A stretch of DNA of 64,000 nucleotides, from contig NZ_CP036343.1 of assembly GCF_007746795.1 (NCBI RefSeq), positions 6,887,029 to 6,951,028 on the forward strand. Reading direction: 5' to 3'. Of the stretch, positions 37,932-47,160 are shown piece after piece. The stretch is from Gimesia algae (GTDB lineage: Bacteria > Planctomycetota > Planctomycetia > Planctomycetales > Planctomycetaceae). The notes under the pieces were generated by a model, which did not search any database, was not told the DNA's origin, and saw nothing but the letters and a program-made list of their open reading frames with translations. The position numbers were made by a program, and so were the translations under genes. How positions within the stretch are numbered: the first letter of the stretch is position 1; every line of letters starts with the position of its first letter.

Positions 37932-37951
37932 GACAATCAGGTCTGATTGTC
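37932..37951. promoter_or_regulatory. perfect 20-base inverted repeat upstream of the PSCyt1 gene
   Basis: GACAATCAG (37932-37940) and CTGATTGTC (37943-37951) are exact reverse complements around a 2-base centre. The position, 44 bases before the start codon, fits a repressor or activator site for the PSCyt1/DUF1501 unit. The regulator is unknown. Confidence 0.5.
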
Positions 37952-38153
37952 CAGTTACTCATGCAGGTAAGTATTCCGATCACGGAGAGCGGCCCGCATC
38001 CCGGAATAATGCCATTATAGCCGAATTTGCACTCAGAATGTCAAGCACTTAACGCCAGGTCTGGCAATTCGCTCCCAGGTTTCTGTGCTCCTGGCCTGAT
38101 TGTTTTCCCGTTGTGAAGAATCGACGCAAAAGCGGCTTCTGCAGACAATCTTG

Positions 38154-38182
38154 TTGACTATCAAATTTCAGAGAATTACGAT
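38154..38182 (+). promoter_or_regulatory. sigma-70-type promoter
   Basis: TTGACT (38154-38159) and TACGAT (38177-38182) are separated by 17 bases, 61 bases before the start of the secreted protein at 38244. A reasonable housekeeping promoter by sequence alone. Confidence 0.45.
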
Positions 38183-38243
38183 TAAAGTCAGTTGGTGGGG
38201 AGGGGAGACCCTCGATTTCAAGTTTTTTAAGGGAATCAGTTTG

Positions 38244-39401
38244 ATGATCAGATCAAGACTCATGAAAGGCACCGTCAGTATCCTGGCGCTGATGCTGCTG
38301 TTGGCAGGCGATCCGCTGTTGCAGGCGGGCGTGACCAAAGAAGCAGCGAGCAAGTATCTCAAAGATGTGCAAAAAGGAAATCCCGATTTCAAGTCGGTTG
38401 GTAAAATCACATTTGGACCCGGCGGATTGCTGGTGGTGGCGGACCCTGCGAAAGCGACAATTACAGTGATCGATACTCATGATGCCGGACCGTTAAAGAA
38501 ACTGGAACAAAAAGTTCCCAAAGTGGATGTGGCGGTCGCATCCAGCCTGGGTGTCGAGCCCGCACAGATTGACATCGCCGACATGGCCGTCAATTCGCAG
38601 AGCGGTAACGTGTATCTTGCCGTCAATCGCAAGACCGACGGACAGGCAGCGATTCTGATGATTGATGCCCAGGGTAAAGTGAAAAACTTTGACCTGTCGG
38701 AAGTCGACTATATTCAGGTTGCGCTGCCCGGAGGAAAAGATTCCAAAATCCGCAACATCACCGGCGTCGCTCTGGCCAGTGACCGACTATTGGCGGCGGC
38801 ACAGTCGAACGAAGAGTTCGCTAACAAGATCTATTCGATTCCCCTGCCACTGACGCATGGAACCTCGGCTGATATTTACAGCGCAGAAACCTATCATGTC
38901 GCACACAAAAGATGGGAAACCAAAGCGCCGATTCAGTCGTTTGTACCTTACTCGAACAAAGGCAAAAACTACATCGTCGGTGCCTTTGCCTGCACACCCA
39001 TCGCCAAGTTCCCCCTCGATGAACTGCAGTCCGGCAGCAAAGTCAAAGGGACCAGCGTAGTGGAACTGGGTTCCGGCAACCGACCACTGGACATGCTGAC
39101 TTATGAAAGTGACGGCAAGGAATGGCTGTTGACCAATACGTTCCGCTTTCACTGGAAAAAGAGTATGTATGGCCCGAGTAAATGGTGGGGCGTGCGAGTG
39201 AATATGGATTACCTGGACGCGGAAGACATCAACGAAGAAGCGGCCCGCCGCGATGTGAAACAGAAAACCGGGCCGAATGGCATCGAAATTGTCGATCAAC
39301 TGTCCGGCGCTGTGCATATTGACAAGCTGCAGAAGAAAGAAATCGTTGTGCTGCGTGATAACGACGGGCACCTCGATCTGGAAATTACTGAACTGCCATA
39401 G
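38244..39401 (+). CDS. secreted protein of unknown function, possible beta-propeller
   Basis: A 385-residue protein with a signal peptide (SILALMLLLAGDPLLQA). The start at 38244 has AAGGGA upstream and gives a compact signal; the open frame runs to 38100 without support. The body has repeated strand-turn patterns (GPGGLLVVADPAKATITVID, NSQSGNVYLAVNRK, DGKEWLLTNTF), compatible with a beta-propeller, but no family was recognised. It follows the divergent PSCyt1 gene and is followed by a clear terminator, so it is monocistronic. Confidence 0.7.
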   Translation: MIRSRLMKGTVSILALMLLLAGDPLLQAGVTKEAASKYLKDVQKGNPDFKSVGKITFGPGGLLVVADPAKATITVIDTHDAGPLKKLEQKVPKVDVAVASSLGVEPAQIDIADMAVNSQSGNVYLAVNRKTDGQAAILMIDAQGKVKNFDLSEVDYIQVALPGGKDSKIRNITGVALASDRLLAAAQSNEEFANKIYSIPLPLTHGTSADIYSAETYHVAHKRWETKAPIQSFVPYSNKGKNYIVGAFACTPIAKFPLDELQSGSKVKGTSVVELGSGNRPLDMLTYESDGKEWLLTNTFRFHWKKSMYGPSKWWGVRVNMDYLDAEDINEEAARRDVKQKTGPNGIEIVDQLSGAVHIDKLQKKEIVVLRDNDGHLDLEITELP

Positions 39402-39422
39402 CGAGAGACCTCCTCCGGTTCA

Positions 39423-39472
39423 CAGACTCTTTTCTGTTCAGGTTTGGGAATGGAAAAGAGTCTGTTTTTTTC
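39423..39472 (+). terminator. intrinsic terminator
   Basis: CAGACTCTTTTC (39423-39434) pairs exactly with GAAAAGAGTCTG (39453-39464), and a T-tract follows. It ends the transcript of the gene at 38244-39401. Confidence 0.85.
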
Positions 39473-39525
39473 GAGTCAACTGTTGATTGCTCCGGCACTG
39501 TATTTTTTGAAGGCATGACTCTCAG

Positions 39526-40725
39526 ATGTTAAAATCATCATCTGCAACTGGCCGCTCATTCAGCCGGCGAATCCTGCAGTTTATAGTCTGTGTTCTCTTA
39601 ATGGATATACTGGTTTGCGCCGCTGGTATGCCACAGGAAGAGCCATTTCATCTCGCGTTTGAAGCAGATGCGAAAGTTCCTCGATTGTGCCGCGTGGTGG
39701 TGACCGCAGAGAGTGTCCGATTCTGGGTATCTCTTATCGATGCGGACGAAGCGCAGTTCCAGCGGGTACTCTCACTAAAGCGGAAGTCGCAAAAAAACCA
39801 GAAGCTGCCTGCCATGCTGGGAAATTATCAACTGAAAGAGGATCGTCTGGAGTTCAAACCGGCGTTTCCGCTGGTACGAGGCAACCGCTACCAGGCGACC
39901 TTTGATCCCGCTGCATTAAAGCTGGTGACAAAAAAACCGGACCAACGCTTGCAGGCCACCTATGCACTTCCACTGCCCGACAGCAAGCCGCCGCGCGTAC
40001 TGTCGATCTATCCTTCGGGTAATCAACTGCCCGCCAATCATCTGAAATTTTATATTCAATTCTCCGAGCCGATGCAGCAGGGAGATATCTTCGAACACTT
40101 TTCTCTGTTCAACAAAACACAGGGGCAGCTCGTACCCCGCCCGTTTCGTCACACGGAACTCTGGTCACGCAATGGCAAACAGCTGACGCTCTGGTTTCAT
40201 CCGGGACGCCAGAAAACGGGAGTGAATCTGAATGTCGAACTGGGCGCGATTCTGAATGCCGGGCAGGATTATGAACTGCGAATCAGCCCGAAATGGGCCG
40301 CGCTGTCGGGACATCCGCTCGGAAAAGAAGCGAAAAAATCTTTCAAAGCGGTCGCCATGGATGAACACCAGCCAGACATCCACAAATGGAAATTGAATCA
40401 CCCCACAGCGGGAACACGTGAGCCATTGATTTATGAATTCGATGAGCCCCTTGATTACGCGCTACTCTTCAGCCAGTTTGCTCTTAAAGACATCAACGCG
40501 AAGGCGGTTTCGGGAAAGATCGAGGTGGCGAAGAACGAAACCATCTGGCGATTCATCCCCGATTCACCGTGGCAGGCAGGCCGATATCAACTGGCGGTAG
40601 GGACGGTGATCGAAGATCTGGCGGGCAACAGTCTCGATCGTCCCTTTGCCATAGATCTTTCCCGACAACAGACGCCATCGAAGTTGGTTGATCGTTCTTA
40701 TACTATTGTGTTTCCCATTGAATAA
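39526..40725 (+). CDS. secreted protein with SbsA-type Ig-like domains
   Basis: A 399-residue protein with an N-terminal signal (RRILQFIVCVLLMDILVCAAG). Two or more Ig-like domains of the Big_5/SbsA type can be seen from strand patterns such as PRVLSIYPSGNQLPANHLKF, IQFSEPMQQGD and LIYEFDEPLDYALLFSQF, ending with YQLAVGTVIEDLAGNSLDRPF. Such domains bind surfaces or glycans or serve as spacers. It is 29 bases upstream of a sulfatase gene in the same direction and may be coexpressed with it. Confidence 0.72.
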   Translation: MLKSSSATGRSFSRRILQFIVCVLLMDILVCAAGMPQEEPFHLAFEADAKVPRLCRVVVTAESVRFWVSLIDADEAQFQRVLSLKRKSQKNQKLPAMLGNYQLKEDRLEFKPAFPLVRGNRYQATFDPAALKLVTKKPDQRLQATYALPLPDSKPPRVLSIYPSGNQLPANHLKFYIQFSEPMQQGDIFEHFSLFNKTQGQLVPRPFRHTELWSRNGKQLTLWFHPGRQKTGVNLNVELGAILNAGQDYELRISPKWAALSGHPLGKEAKKSFKAVAMDEHQPDIHKWKLNHPTAGTREPLIYEFDEPLDYALLFSQFALKDINAKAVSGKIEVAKNETIWRFIPDSPWQAGRYQLAVGTVIEDLAGNSLDRPFAIDLSRQQTPSKLVDRSYTIVFPIE

Positions 40726-40754
40726 TTCCAATCTCTTTTGTTTAAGGTTCACTG

Positions 40755-42185
40755 ATGCTGCGCTCTCTGTTTTGTTTCCTGTTTTTCTGCTTGTGCTTAC
40801 CTCTGAATTATGCAGCCGAAAAGACCAACATCGTGTTCATTCTGGCAGACGACCTGGGCTGGAAAGACCTGGGCTGTTATGGGGGCACACTCGCGGAGAC
40901 GCCCCACCTGGATCAACTGGCGAAACAGGGGCTGCGATTCACGAATGCCTATTCTCCCGCACCGATCTGCAGTGCATCGCGGGCATCAATACTGACTGGA
41001 CGCAGTCCTGCACGACTGCATTTTGAATTTGTCACCAAGCCGGCCGGAGTGGAACCGCCCGCACGTCAACTGCAGCCGCCCGCGTACACACGGGACCTGC
41101 CTTTGAAAGAAGTGACGATCGCGGAGATACTGCGACAGGCAGATTACCAGACCGGTTTCTTCGGAAAATGGCATGTCTGTGAGCATTACCAGCATTACCT
41201 GGGCTGGAGTCCGACGCATGGTCCACAGCAGCAGGGATTTGAGTCGGCGAAAGAGACGTTTGGCAGTCATCCGTATGCAAAGAAATTCGACTGGCAGCCC
41301 GGCGACTTCGCGGAGGGAGAATTTCCACCAGATGCGGTGACAGAACATGCGATTGATTTTCTGAAGCAGAAACGCGAGCAGCCTTTTTTTCTGTATCTGT
41401 CCTACTTCCATGTACATACGCCGGTCCGCGCGCCGACTGACTGGCTGGTAAAAAAATATCAGAAGCGCGCCGCTGCCGGCTCAGGTGATGAGATACTCCA
41501 CACACATTATGGCGCGTTCATTGAAACACTGGACGCGTATGTGGGGCAGGTTCTGGCTGCATTGGATCAGCAGGGCTTACGCGAGTCAACGCTGGTCGTT
41601 TTCACATCAGATAACGGCGGACATCCTGAATACGCCGACAATGCGCCGCTGCGAGGCAGTAAATGGAATCTGTATGAAGCGGGCATCCGTGTGCCTCTGC
41701 TGGTGCGCTGGCCGCAGCATGTTGTGGCTGACTCTGTCTGTTCAATACCTGTGAGCGGCACTGATCTGTTTCCTACCTTTTGTGATGTGGCCCGCGTCGA
41801 CTGCTCCAACCTGACGCTGGATGGCGAGAGTCTGCTTCCTCTGTTTCACGGGGCAACTGCTGCCTGGCCTGAACGGTCTTTAACGTGGCATTTCCCTTAT
41901 TACCATCCGGAAAAAGGTTATTTGAACGCGAAGCCCGATATTGGCGTCAATGATACTGTTATCAGCAAAACAAAACCGGTGTCTGCCATTCGCAGAGGGG
42001 ACTGGAAACTGCTGCAGTTTTATGAAACCGGTCAGAATGAACTGTATGACTTGAAAGAGGACCCGGCAGAGCAGCACGATCTCAGTAATGCTCATCCTGA
42101 GAAAGCAGCAAAACTGCAGGCAGAACTCAAGCAAAGTCTGAAAGCACAACAGGCGCGGATGCCTGTCGCTGCAAAAGCAAAGTGA
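40755..42185 (+). CDS. secreted sulfatase
   Basis: A 476-residue type I sulfatase with a signal peptide (SLFCFLFFCLCLPLNYAA). The metal site starts NIVFILADDLGWKDLGCYGG, and the formylglycine motif CSASRASILTGR is complete, so an FGE-type maturase is needed elsewhere in the genome. KWHVCEH, VVFTSDNGGH and GSKWNLYEAGIRVPLLVRWP are further conserved parts. Expected to hydrolyse sulfate esters of polysaccharides or other organics in the periplasm or outside. AAGG precedes the ATG. Convergent with a DUF1501 gene. Confidence 0.93.
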   Translation: MLRSLFCFLFFCLCLPLNYAAEKTNIVFILADDLGWKDLGCYGGTLAETPHLDQLAKQGLRFTNAYSPAPICSASRASILTGRSPARLHFEFVTKPAGVEPPARQLQPPAYTRDLPLKEVTIAEILRQADYQTGFFGKWHVCEHYQHYLGWSPTHGPQQQGFESAKETFGSHPYAKKFDWQPGDFAEGEFPPDAVTEHAIDFLKQKREQPFFLYLSYFHVHTPVRAPTDWLVKKYQKRAAAGSGDEILHTHYGAFIETLDAYVGQVLAALDQQGLRESTLVVFTSDNGGHPEYADNAPLRGSKWNLYEAGIRVPLLVRWPQHVVADSVCSIPVSGTDLFPTFCDVARVDCSNLTLDGESLLPLFHGATAAWPERSLTWHFPYYHPEKGYLNAKPDIGVNDTVISKTKPVSAIRRGDWKLLQFYETGQNELYDLKEDPAEQHDLSNAHPEKAAKLQAELKQSLKAQQARMPVAAKAK

Positions 42186-42200
42186 AGTTGAGACAGCGAA

Positions 42201-43601
42201 TTAACCAAGCTCAGCAATCGGAGCGGAAGGACCTTCAACCAGTGGTGTGGGACGTCCGCCCGGTTTGATCCAGTGGCCGTAGGGGTCGATGCCCAGTTTC
42301 TTGAAGACGGTGGCCCCCAGGTCTCCGGGGCCCAGTCGACGTTCAGCGATTTCACCGCCGCGACGATCGGTGGCACCAATGACCTGACCGCCGGGCACTC
42401 CTGCACCCGCTGCCAGCATCGACATGACGGGAGTCCAGTGTCCGCGGCCATCGGTTTTGGTAATGACGGGACCTCGACCGAATTCACCCAGGACGAGCAC
42501 CAGCGTCGTATCGAGCAGACCTCGTTCATCGAGATCATTGATCAGTGTCGCAATGCCATGATCGAGAACCGGCAGCATTGGCTTGAGGCCTTTGTTGATG
42601 CCGCCCCATTTGACTTCGTCACCGTGATGATCCCAGTGCCCCCAGGCATCGCTCATCGTAATGAAAGTCACCCCCGCTTCGACGAGTCGGCGGGCCAACA
42701 GTGACTTCTGGCCGAAGGAATGTTTGCCGTACTTCTCGCGAACCTCTGCTGATTCCCGGTTCACATCAAAGGCTTTGGCGACATTTCCAGAGAGCACCAT
42801 GTCGTACGCTTCCTGCACATATCGATCCTGCAGGGATAGTTCGGGCGAGAGCTCTGTATGTTTTCGCAGTCGATCAAACTGCTGACGTAATTCTTCGCGA
42901 TCAGTCAGACGGGCAGTCTGCACTCCTGCAGGCATACCGAACTTTCCGGCTGACTTGACGCCGTCCAGGGGTTCATAACGATGACCGAGATGACCGGCAC
43001 CATAGATGTCGGCGGCCATGCTGTCGGCTAATGCGACGAAGCCGGGCATGCCGGGCACATTGGGACCACGGAATTTCGCGGCAACGGAACCCATGGAAGG
43101 ATAGCCGCCGCCATCCCGATTGTCGTTCGTACGACGTGATTTGGGATTGCAGGCCTGGAAAGTCGTCGGTGTATGGTTACTGGTTGATGCATCCATGGAA
43201 CGGATAATGGCGAACTTGTCCATCATCGCAGCCTGCTCTGGCATATGCTCACAGATTTCAATGCCGCTGACGGAAGTCTGAATTGGATTGAAGGGACCAC
43301 GGATTTCTTTCGGTGCCTGCGGTTTAAGATCCCACATATCCAGCTGACTGGGTCCACCAGACAACCAGATCATAATCACAGACTTGGCCTGAACCGGATG
43401 CGTGAGCTGAGCCTGTGGTGCGGCCAGCGCCTGTCTTTTGAGTAATTCCGGCATCGAGAGCCCGGCGAGACCGGCCATTCCCATCTGCAGAAACCAGCGA
43501 CGGCTGCCGACGTGCACCAGATCAGAACCAGGAGCGAATGCGGAAAATCCGCTGCCGGACTGGTGATGTTGTCCGTGGGAACTTTTGAGTGGCTGGGACA
43601 T
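42201..43601 (-). CDS. DUF1501 domain protein, Tat-exported
   Basis: A 466-residue DUF1501 protein with an extended N-region before a Tat signal (GSRRWFLQMGMAGLAGL). It shows SVIMIWLSGGPSQLDMWDLKP, FAIIRSMDASTSNHTP, LLARRLVEAGVTFITM, WGHWDHHGD and LVLGEFGRGPVITKTDGRGHW, a fuller match to the alkaline phosphatase-like core than the copy at 33616. GGGAG lies 9 bases before the ATG. Unlike the other two DUF1501 genes it has no adjacent DUF1549/1553 partner. A perfect inverted repeat sits 19 bases upstream. Confidence 0.9.
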   Translation of the reverse strand: MSQPLKSSHGQHHQSGSGFSAFAPGSDLVHVGSRRWFLQMGMAGLAGLSMPELLKRQALAAPQAQLTHPVQAKSVIMIWLSGGPSQLDMWDLKPQAPKEIRGPFNPIQTSVSGIEICEHMPEQAAMMDKFAIIRSMDASTSNHTPTTFQACNPKSRRTNDNRDGGGYPSMGSVAAKFRGPNVPGMPGFVALADSMAADIYGAGHLGHRYEPLDGVKSAGKFGMPAGVQTARLTDREELRQQFDRLRKHTELSPELSLQDRYVQEAYDMVLSGNVAKAFDVNRESAEVREKYGKHSFGQKSLLARRLVEAGVTFITMSDAWGHWDHHGDEVKWGGINKGLKPMLPVLDHGIATLINDLDERGLLDTTLVLVLGEFGRGPVITKTDGRGHWTPVMSMLAAGAGVPGGQVIGATDRRGGEIAERRLGPGDLGATVFKKLGIDPYGHWIKPGGRPTPLVEGPSAPIAELG

Positions 43602-43619
43602 CCGAATTCTCCCGTAGTG

Positions 43620-43637
43620 TAATCGAAGGTTCGATTA
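43620..43637. promoter_or_regulatory. 18-base inverted repeat upstream of DUF1501 gene
   Basis: TAATCGAAGGTTCGATTA has perfect 8-base arms around a GG centre and lies 19-36 bases before the DUF1501 start codon. It could be an operator overlapping the leader or an RNA hairpin near the ribosome binding site. Confidence 0.4.
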
Positions 43638-43892
43638 TTTATTTAGGGTTACATAGAAATCAGCTTCTGAAATAAAAAGAAGCGTTTTTCTGTCGTATCC
43701 CCTGTGGTGAGCAGCTCAGGCAGGACTTTGAATTAGTATCAGCATACACGAATATGATCGGAAATTACAACGCGAAGTTCCCGGGAATTATTAAGATTCC
43801 TCAACAATGTGTCCATTTTTACAGCACCCCAGCGGAATAATTCCTGTAAAACCTGCCAACCGAACAATTCAGGGGGCCAGTTCCGCGTTAAC

Positions 43893-44849
43893 TTAAGTCA
43901 GTTTCAGAACTTTGATGGCATTTTCACGATTAATTTTCGCGCGGACCTCAGCCGGCAGTTCCAGTTTTTCGAACAGTTCAAACTGAGGTACGTTCTGCCC
44001 TGGTGCGAGATAATCGGTACCGAACAGAATCCGATCCTGGCGACGGATTAAAAACTCCGTGCCGAACTCCAAATCACGGGAGATGGAATTCGCACCGGAA
44101 CCTGCTGAGAGATCGCCATAAATATTGGGATAACGACTCATCAGATCATCGATGGCGCCTCCCGGTTTGACTTTGTCTTTCGGATAGCCCCCCAGTTCTT
44201 TGGGAGTGAGGCCACCGGAAATAGAAGCCCACCAGCCGGGACCATGGCCGATGAAATTCAGTTCGGGAAATGTTTTGAGGGCGTTTTCCAGGCGCTTCAG
44301 TCCGGGGACATCTTTGCCGCGAATGGTATCGATATGAAACAGCAGCGGGATGCCGACTTCCTGACAGGCTTCGTAGACGCGCATCATCAGGGGATCATCA
44401 AAGTTGAGCCCCACCTTATGTTCTCCGAAGCCTTTCGCGCCCTGATCGACCCAGGCCTGGATCATCCCGACCAGCGCTTTCACACTGCCAGCGTGTGTGG
44501 TGCGCGGGTCGACGGAGCAGAAGGGAATCAGCCGATCCGGATGAGCTTTGGCTGCAGCAAGTACTGATTCGGTCGTCTGCAGATACTTGGTCGATTCCGG
44601 CGATGTCAAAGGCAACACACAAGATTTTTCAATCTGGTTCTCGTCCATCCACCTGATCAGACCTTCCGCCGTCAGATTCTTTTTCGGATCGGTATAGGTG
44701 CCAATGTGCGTATGGACGTCAATGAAACCGGTGCCTGCTTTGATGCTGGGTTCGGCTGCCCGGACTGCTCTGGTAGGCCATTGACCGGCGGTACAACTGA
44801 GGCCAGCTAAAACGAGTGATTTGGAAAATTCGCGGCGGGAGAGATTCAT
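43893..44849 (-). CDS. amidohydrolase-family protein, Tat-exported
   Basis: A 318-residue metal-dependent hydrolase of the amidohydrolase_2 (TIM-barrel) family. After a Tat signal (LSRREFSKSLVLAGLS) come FIDVHTHIGTY (HxH metal ligands), GFGEHKVG, IPLLFHIDTI, FIGHGPGWW and ILFGTDYLAPG (the conserved Asp). Such enzymes act on C-N, C-C or ester bonds; the substrate is unknown. ATG 44849 puts the Tat motif at the N-terminus. A second ATG at 44936 overlaps the sulfatase stop by 4 bases and would add 29 residues before the signal, so both are possible. Cotranscribed with the upstream sulfatase. Confidence 0.85.
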   Translation of the reverse strand: MNLSRREFSKSLVLAGLSCTAGQWPTRAVRAAEPSIKAGTGFIDVHTHIGTYTDPKKNLTAEGLIRWMDENQIEKSCVLPLTSPESTKYLQTTESVLAAAKAHPDRLIPFCSVDPRTTHAGSVKALVGMIQAWVDQGAKGFGEHKVGLNFDDPLMMRVYEACQEVGIPLLFHIDTIRGKDVPGLKRLENALKTFPELNFIGHGPGWWASISGGLTPKELGGYPKDKVKPGGAIDDLMSRYPNIYGDLSAGSGANSISRDLEFGTEFLIRRQDRILFGTDYLAPGQNVPQFELFEKLELPAEVRAKINRENAIKVLKLT

Positions 44850-44932
44850 ATTTCGTTCCAGATAATCATTGGAGGGATCGAGGTGCGTTGATTCCATTAA
44901 AACGACCGTCGCAGGAAATACAAGTCTGGGAT

Positions 44933-46405
44933 TCATTTTTGTTTGGGAACGCGACGGCGGTTCTCGAAGGTAATTTGCTTAACACCTTTGGGCGCAACAT
45001 TCGCCTGTTCGATGCGTTCGTGAAGAATCTGTGCTAATTCGTCGCGTAATTTTTGAGTCTTCGCCTGGTTTGCCAGGTTGTGCATTTCCGCAGGATCAGA
45101 CTTGTGATCGTAGAGTTCCACCCCTTCACTGCCGTTTTTGCCCCATTCGGTATAACGAAACGTGGGAGTGCGGATACTGTAACCGTTCGCATACTGCGTG
45201 AGTGCCGTTTTGCGGGATGCAGCAGTGGCGTCTTTTAAGGTCGGAACCTGGCTGATACCGGAAACCGACGCCGGTGCTTTCAGTCCACACAGGTCGGCGA
45301 GTGTGGGATAAAAGTCGACCATTTCTGCAGGAGCAGCAGCGGTCTGCCCTTTGGCGGTGACACCGGGGCCGGCGATAATCAGAGGCACGTGGGTTGCGTT
45401 TTCAAACAGTGTCGTTTTCTGCCAGTGTCCATGTTCGCCCATGTGATAGCCGTGATCGGAGGTGAATACAACGATGGTATTTTCATCAAGGCCCGTCTCT
45501 TTGAGAGCAGACAGGATATGTCCCAGTTGGGCATCGGCGAAGGTAATCGATGCGTAATAGGCCTGAATCGCCTGGCGGGCCAGCTTGTCGGGCAGATCAA
45601 CCTGATTTTTTTTGCGGGTGACCGATTTCCGTGCCGACGCGGGAATGGTTTTCAGATATCCGTCCGGGCTCTGTGGTACTTTGATTTGATCGAGGGGATA
45701 TTTTTCGAAATAATTTTTCGGTGCGACATAGGGGGTATGCGGTCGATACAGGCCTACGGCGAGGAAGAATGGTTCTTTGGATTCCGCGAATTTCTTTAAC
45801 TGCTGAATCGCGATGTCGGCGGCAATGCCGTCGGTCTGTTCGGCATCGGTTCCCTCCGCAGCCAGCCAGCTGAGTGTGCCCCCAAAACTCCCCGGCACAA
45901 GACTGAAGATCTGGTCTTCGTCATCCACATCCCGACCGCGAGGATTGAAAGTCTGATTCCAGGAATAGGGGTCATCGTGTCCGCCAGAGCCAATGTGTTT
46001 GGGAACATTATAGTGATATATTTTTCCCACACGGGTCGCAAAGTAACCGTGATTACGAAACATCTGCGACATAGTTATTACATTGGGCACATGTTCCCGA
46101 ATATAAATTCCATTGCGATGCACGAGCGTCTGATCGGGATACATGCCTGTCATGAACGAGGCTCGGCTGGGACCACATAACGGGAACTGACAGTAGGCGT
46201 GCTCAAAGCGAACGCCCTGCTTTGCCAGTTGGTCAATATTGGGAGACTGTACCTGTGTGTGGCCATAACAGCCCAGGTCACAGTTCAGATCGTCGCAGAT
46301 CAGAAACAGAACATTGGGTTTCGAATCGGCGGCGGAAGCAGGTTGGGTGGTTATGAGAACACAAAACAGAAAACAGAAGATGAATCGACCGAGGCTGTTG
46401 ATCAT
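44933..46405 (-). CDS. secreted sulfatase, iduronate-2-sulfatase-like
   Basis: A 490-residue sulfatase with a signal peptide (FIFCFLFCVLITTQPASA). It has NVLFLICDDLNCDLGCYGH, the formylglycine motif CGPSRASFMTGMYP, GKIYHY, FFLAVGLYRPHTPYVAPKN and VVFTSDHGYHMGEHGHW, which is the pattern of the iduronate-2-sulfatase/choline sulfatase-like group. GGAG lies 7 bases before the ATG. It forms a two-gene unit with the amidohydrolase. The pair suggests use of a sulfated substrate whose product is processed further. Confidence 0.93.
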   Translation of the reverse strand: MINSLGRFIFCFLFCVLITTQPASAADSKPNVLFLICDDLNCDLGCYGHTQVQSPNIDQLAKQGVRFEHAYCQFPLCGPSRASFMTGMYPDQTLVHRNGIYIREHVPNVITMSQMFRNHGYFATRVGKIYHYNVPKHIGSGGHDDPYSWNQTFNPRGRDVDDEDQIFSLVPGSFGGTLSWLAAEGTDAEQTDGIAADIAIQQLKKFAESKEPFFLAVGLYRPHTPYVAPKNYFEKYPLDQIKVPQSPDGYLKTIPASARKSVTRKKNQVDLPDKLARQAIQAYYASITFADAQLGHILSALKETGLDENTIVVFTSDHGYHMGEHGHWQKTTLFENATHVPLIIAGPGVTAKGQTAAAPAEMVDFYPTLADLCGLKAPASVSGISQVPTLKDATAASRKTALTQYANGYSIRTPTFRYTEWGKNGSEGVELYDHKSDPAEMHNLANQAKTQKLRDELAQILHERIEQANVAPKGVKQITFENRRRVPKQK

Positions 46406-46534
46406 GAATGCGCTCCGTTATTAAAGAATGGAATGACATTGTCTGTTCCATCCATGCTAGCAGACCCGGTCCTTGAATTCAGCTAAGAATTTTGCATTGG
46501 AGCCAGAAAAAGTGTGATCCTTTTCCGGTAATGA

Positions 46535-46954
46535 TCACCCCTGCACTTTGGCGACGAATGATTCCATGATCGCCAGTGTTTCCGGGCTGACATGATGTTC
46601 GATGCCTTCGGAATCTGTCGCAGCCGTCTCTTCGCTGACGCCGAGTGCAATCAGAAAGCTGAGGACGATTTCATGGCGGCGGCGGGAATCTTTCGCAAGG
46701 CGCGCGCCCTGTGTGGTCAGTTCGACAGGACTGTAAGGCTCAGTGGTGGCATAGCCATCCCGCTGCAGACGGGCTACGGTACGATTGACGGTCACATGGC
46801 TCACAGCAAAGTGTTCCGCCAGATCTTTCACCCGGCAGACGCCCTGCTCTTCTATCATTTCTGCAATCGCTTCTACATAGTCCTCTGCAATTTCGGTTGC
46901 ATGATCCACACGCGTGCGTTCGTGTTGATTCTTAGGTTGCTGCTTCTTTGCCAT
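46535..46954 (-). CDS. mntR: MntR/DtxR-family manganese-responsive regulator
   Basis: A 139-residue DtxR-type repressor. The helix-turn-helix is VKDLAEHFAVSHVTVNRTV followed by the wing. Metal ligands of MntR are all recognisable: EDYVE (Asp8/Glu11 equivalents), RRHEI (His77 equivalent) and EGIEHHV (Glu99, Glu102, His103 equivalents). The length matches MntR (no SH3 domain). It would sense Mn(II) and control metal transport genes. No transporter of the MntH or MntABC type lies in this window. A weak GTGATC/GATCAC hairpin with a T-run overlaps its stop codon (46514-46538). Confidence 0.88.
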   Translation of the reverse strand: MAKKQQPKNQHERTRVDHATEIAEDYVEAIAEMIEEQGVCRVKDLAEHFAVSHVTVNRTVARLQRDGYATTEPYSPVELTTQGARLAKDSRRRHEIVLSFLIALGVSEETAATDSEGIEHHVSPETLAIMESFVAKVQG

Positions 46955-47041
46955 CCTGTCTCGCCTTGAGTGTCGTTAGTGATTTCTGGCGTTCCATGGT
47001 ACCGAGATCCGGGTGAGTTTGACAGCCTTAAAGAAACGGAA

Positions 47042-47068
47042 TTGGATTCGAAGTGCAAGCGAATTCAA
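47042..47068. promoter_or_regulatory. 27-base imperfect dyad upstream of mntR
   Basis: TTGGATTCG (47042-47050) and CGAATTCAA (47060-47068) are reverse complements with one mismatch, separated by 9 bases. The site is about 90 bases before the mntR start and could be an operator for mntR or for the divergent gene. Confidence 0.35.
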
Positions 47069-47160
47069 CTCTTAACACAATGAGCACTTTCCATTGAATG
47101 CAGGAACAAAATCACTGCAAACTGAATGAAATTGCGATAAATTCCTGATAACTAATCTTG

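Noticed and set aside
43675..43705. GCTTCT/AGAAGC hairpin followed by a T-run on the plus strand
   Set aside because: No plus-strand gene precedes it, so it has nothing to terminate; short stem likely by chance.
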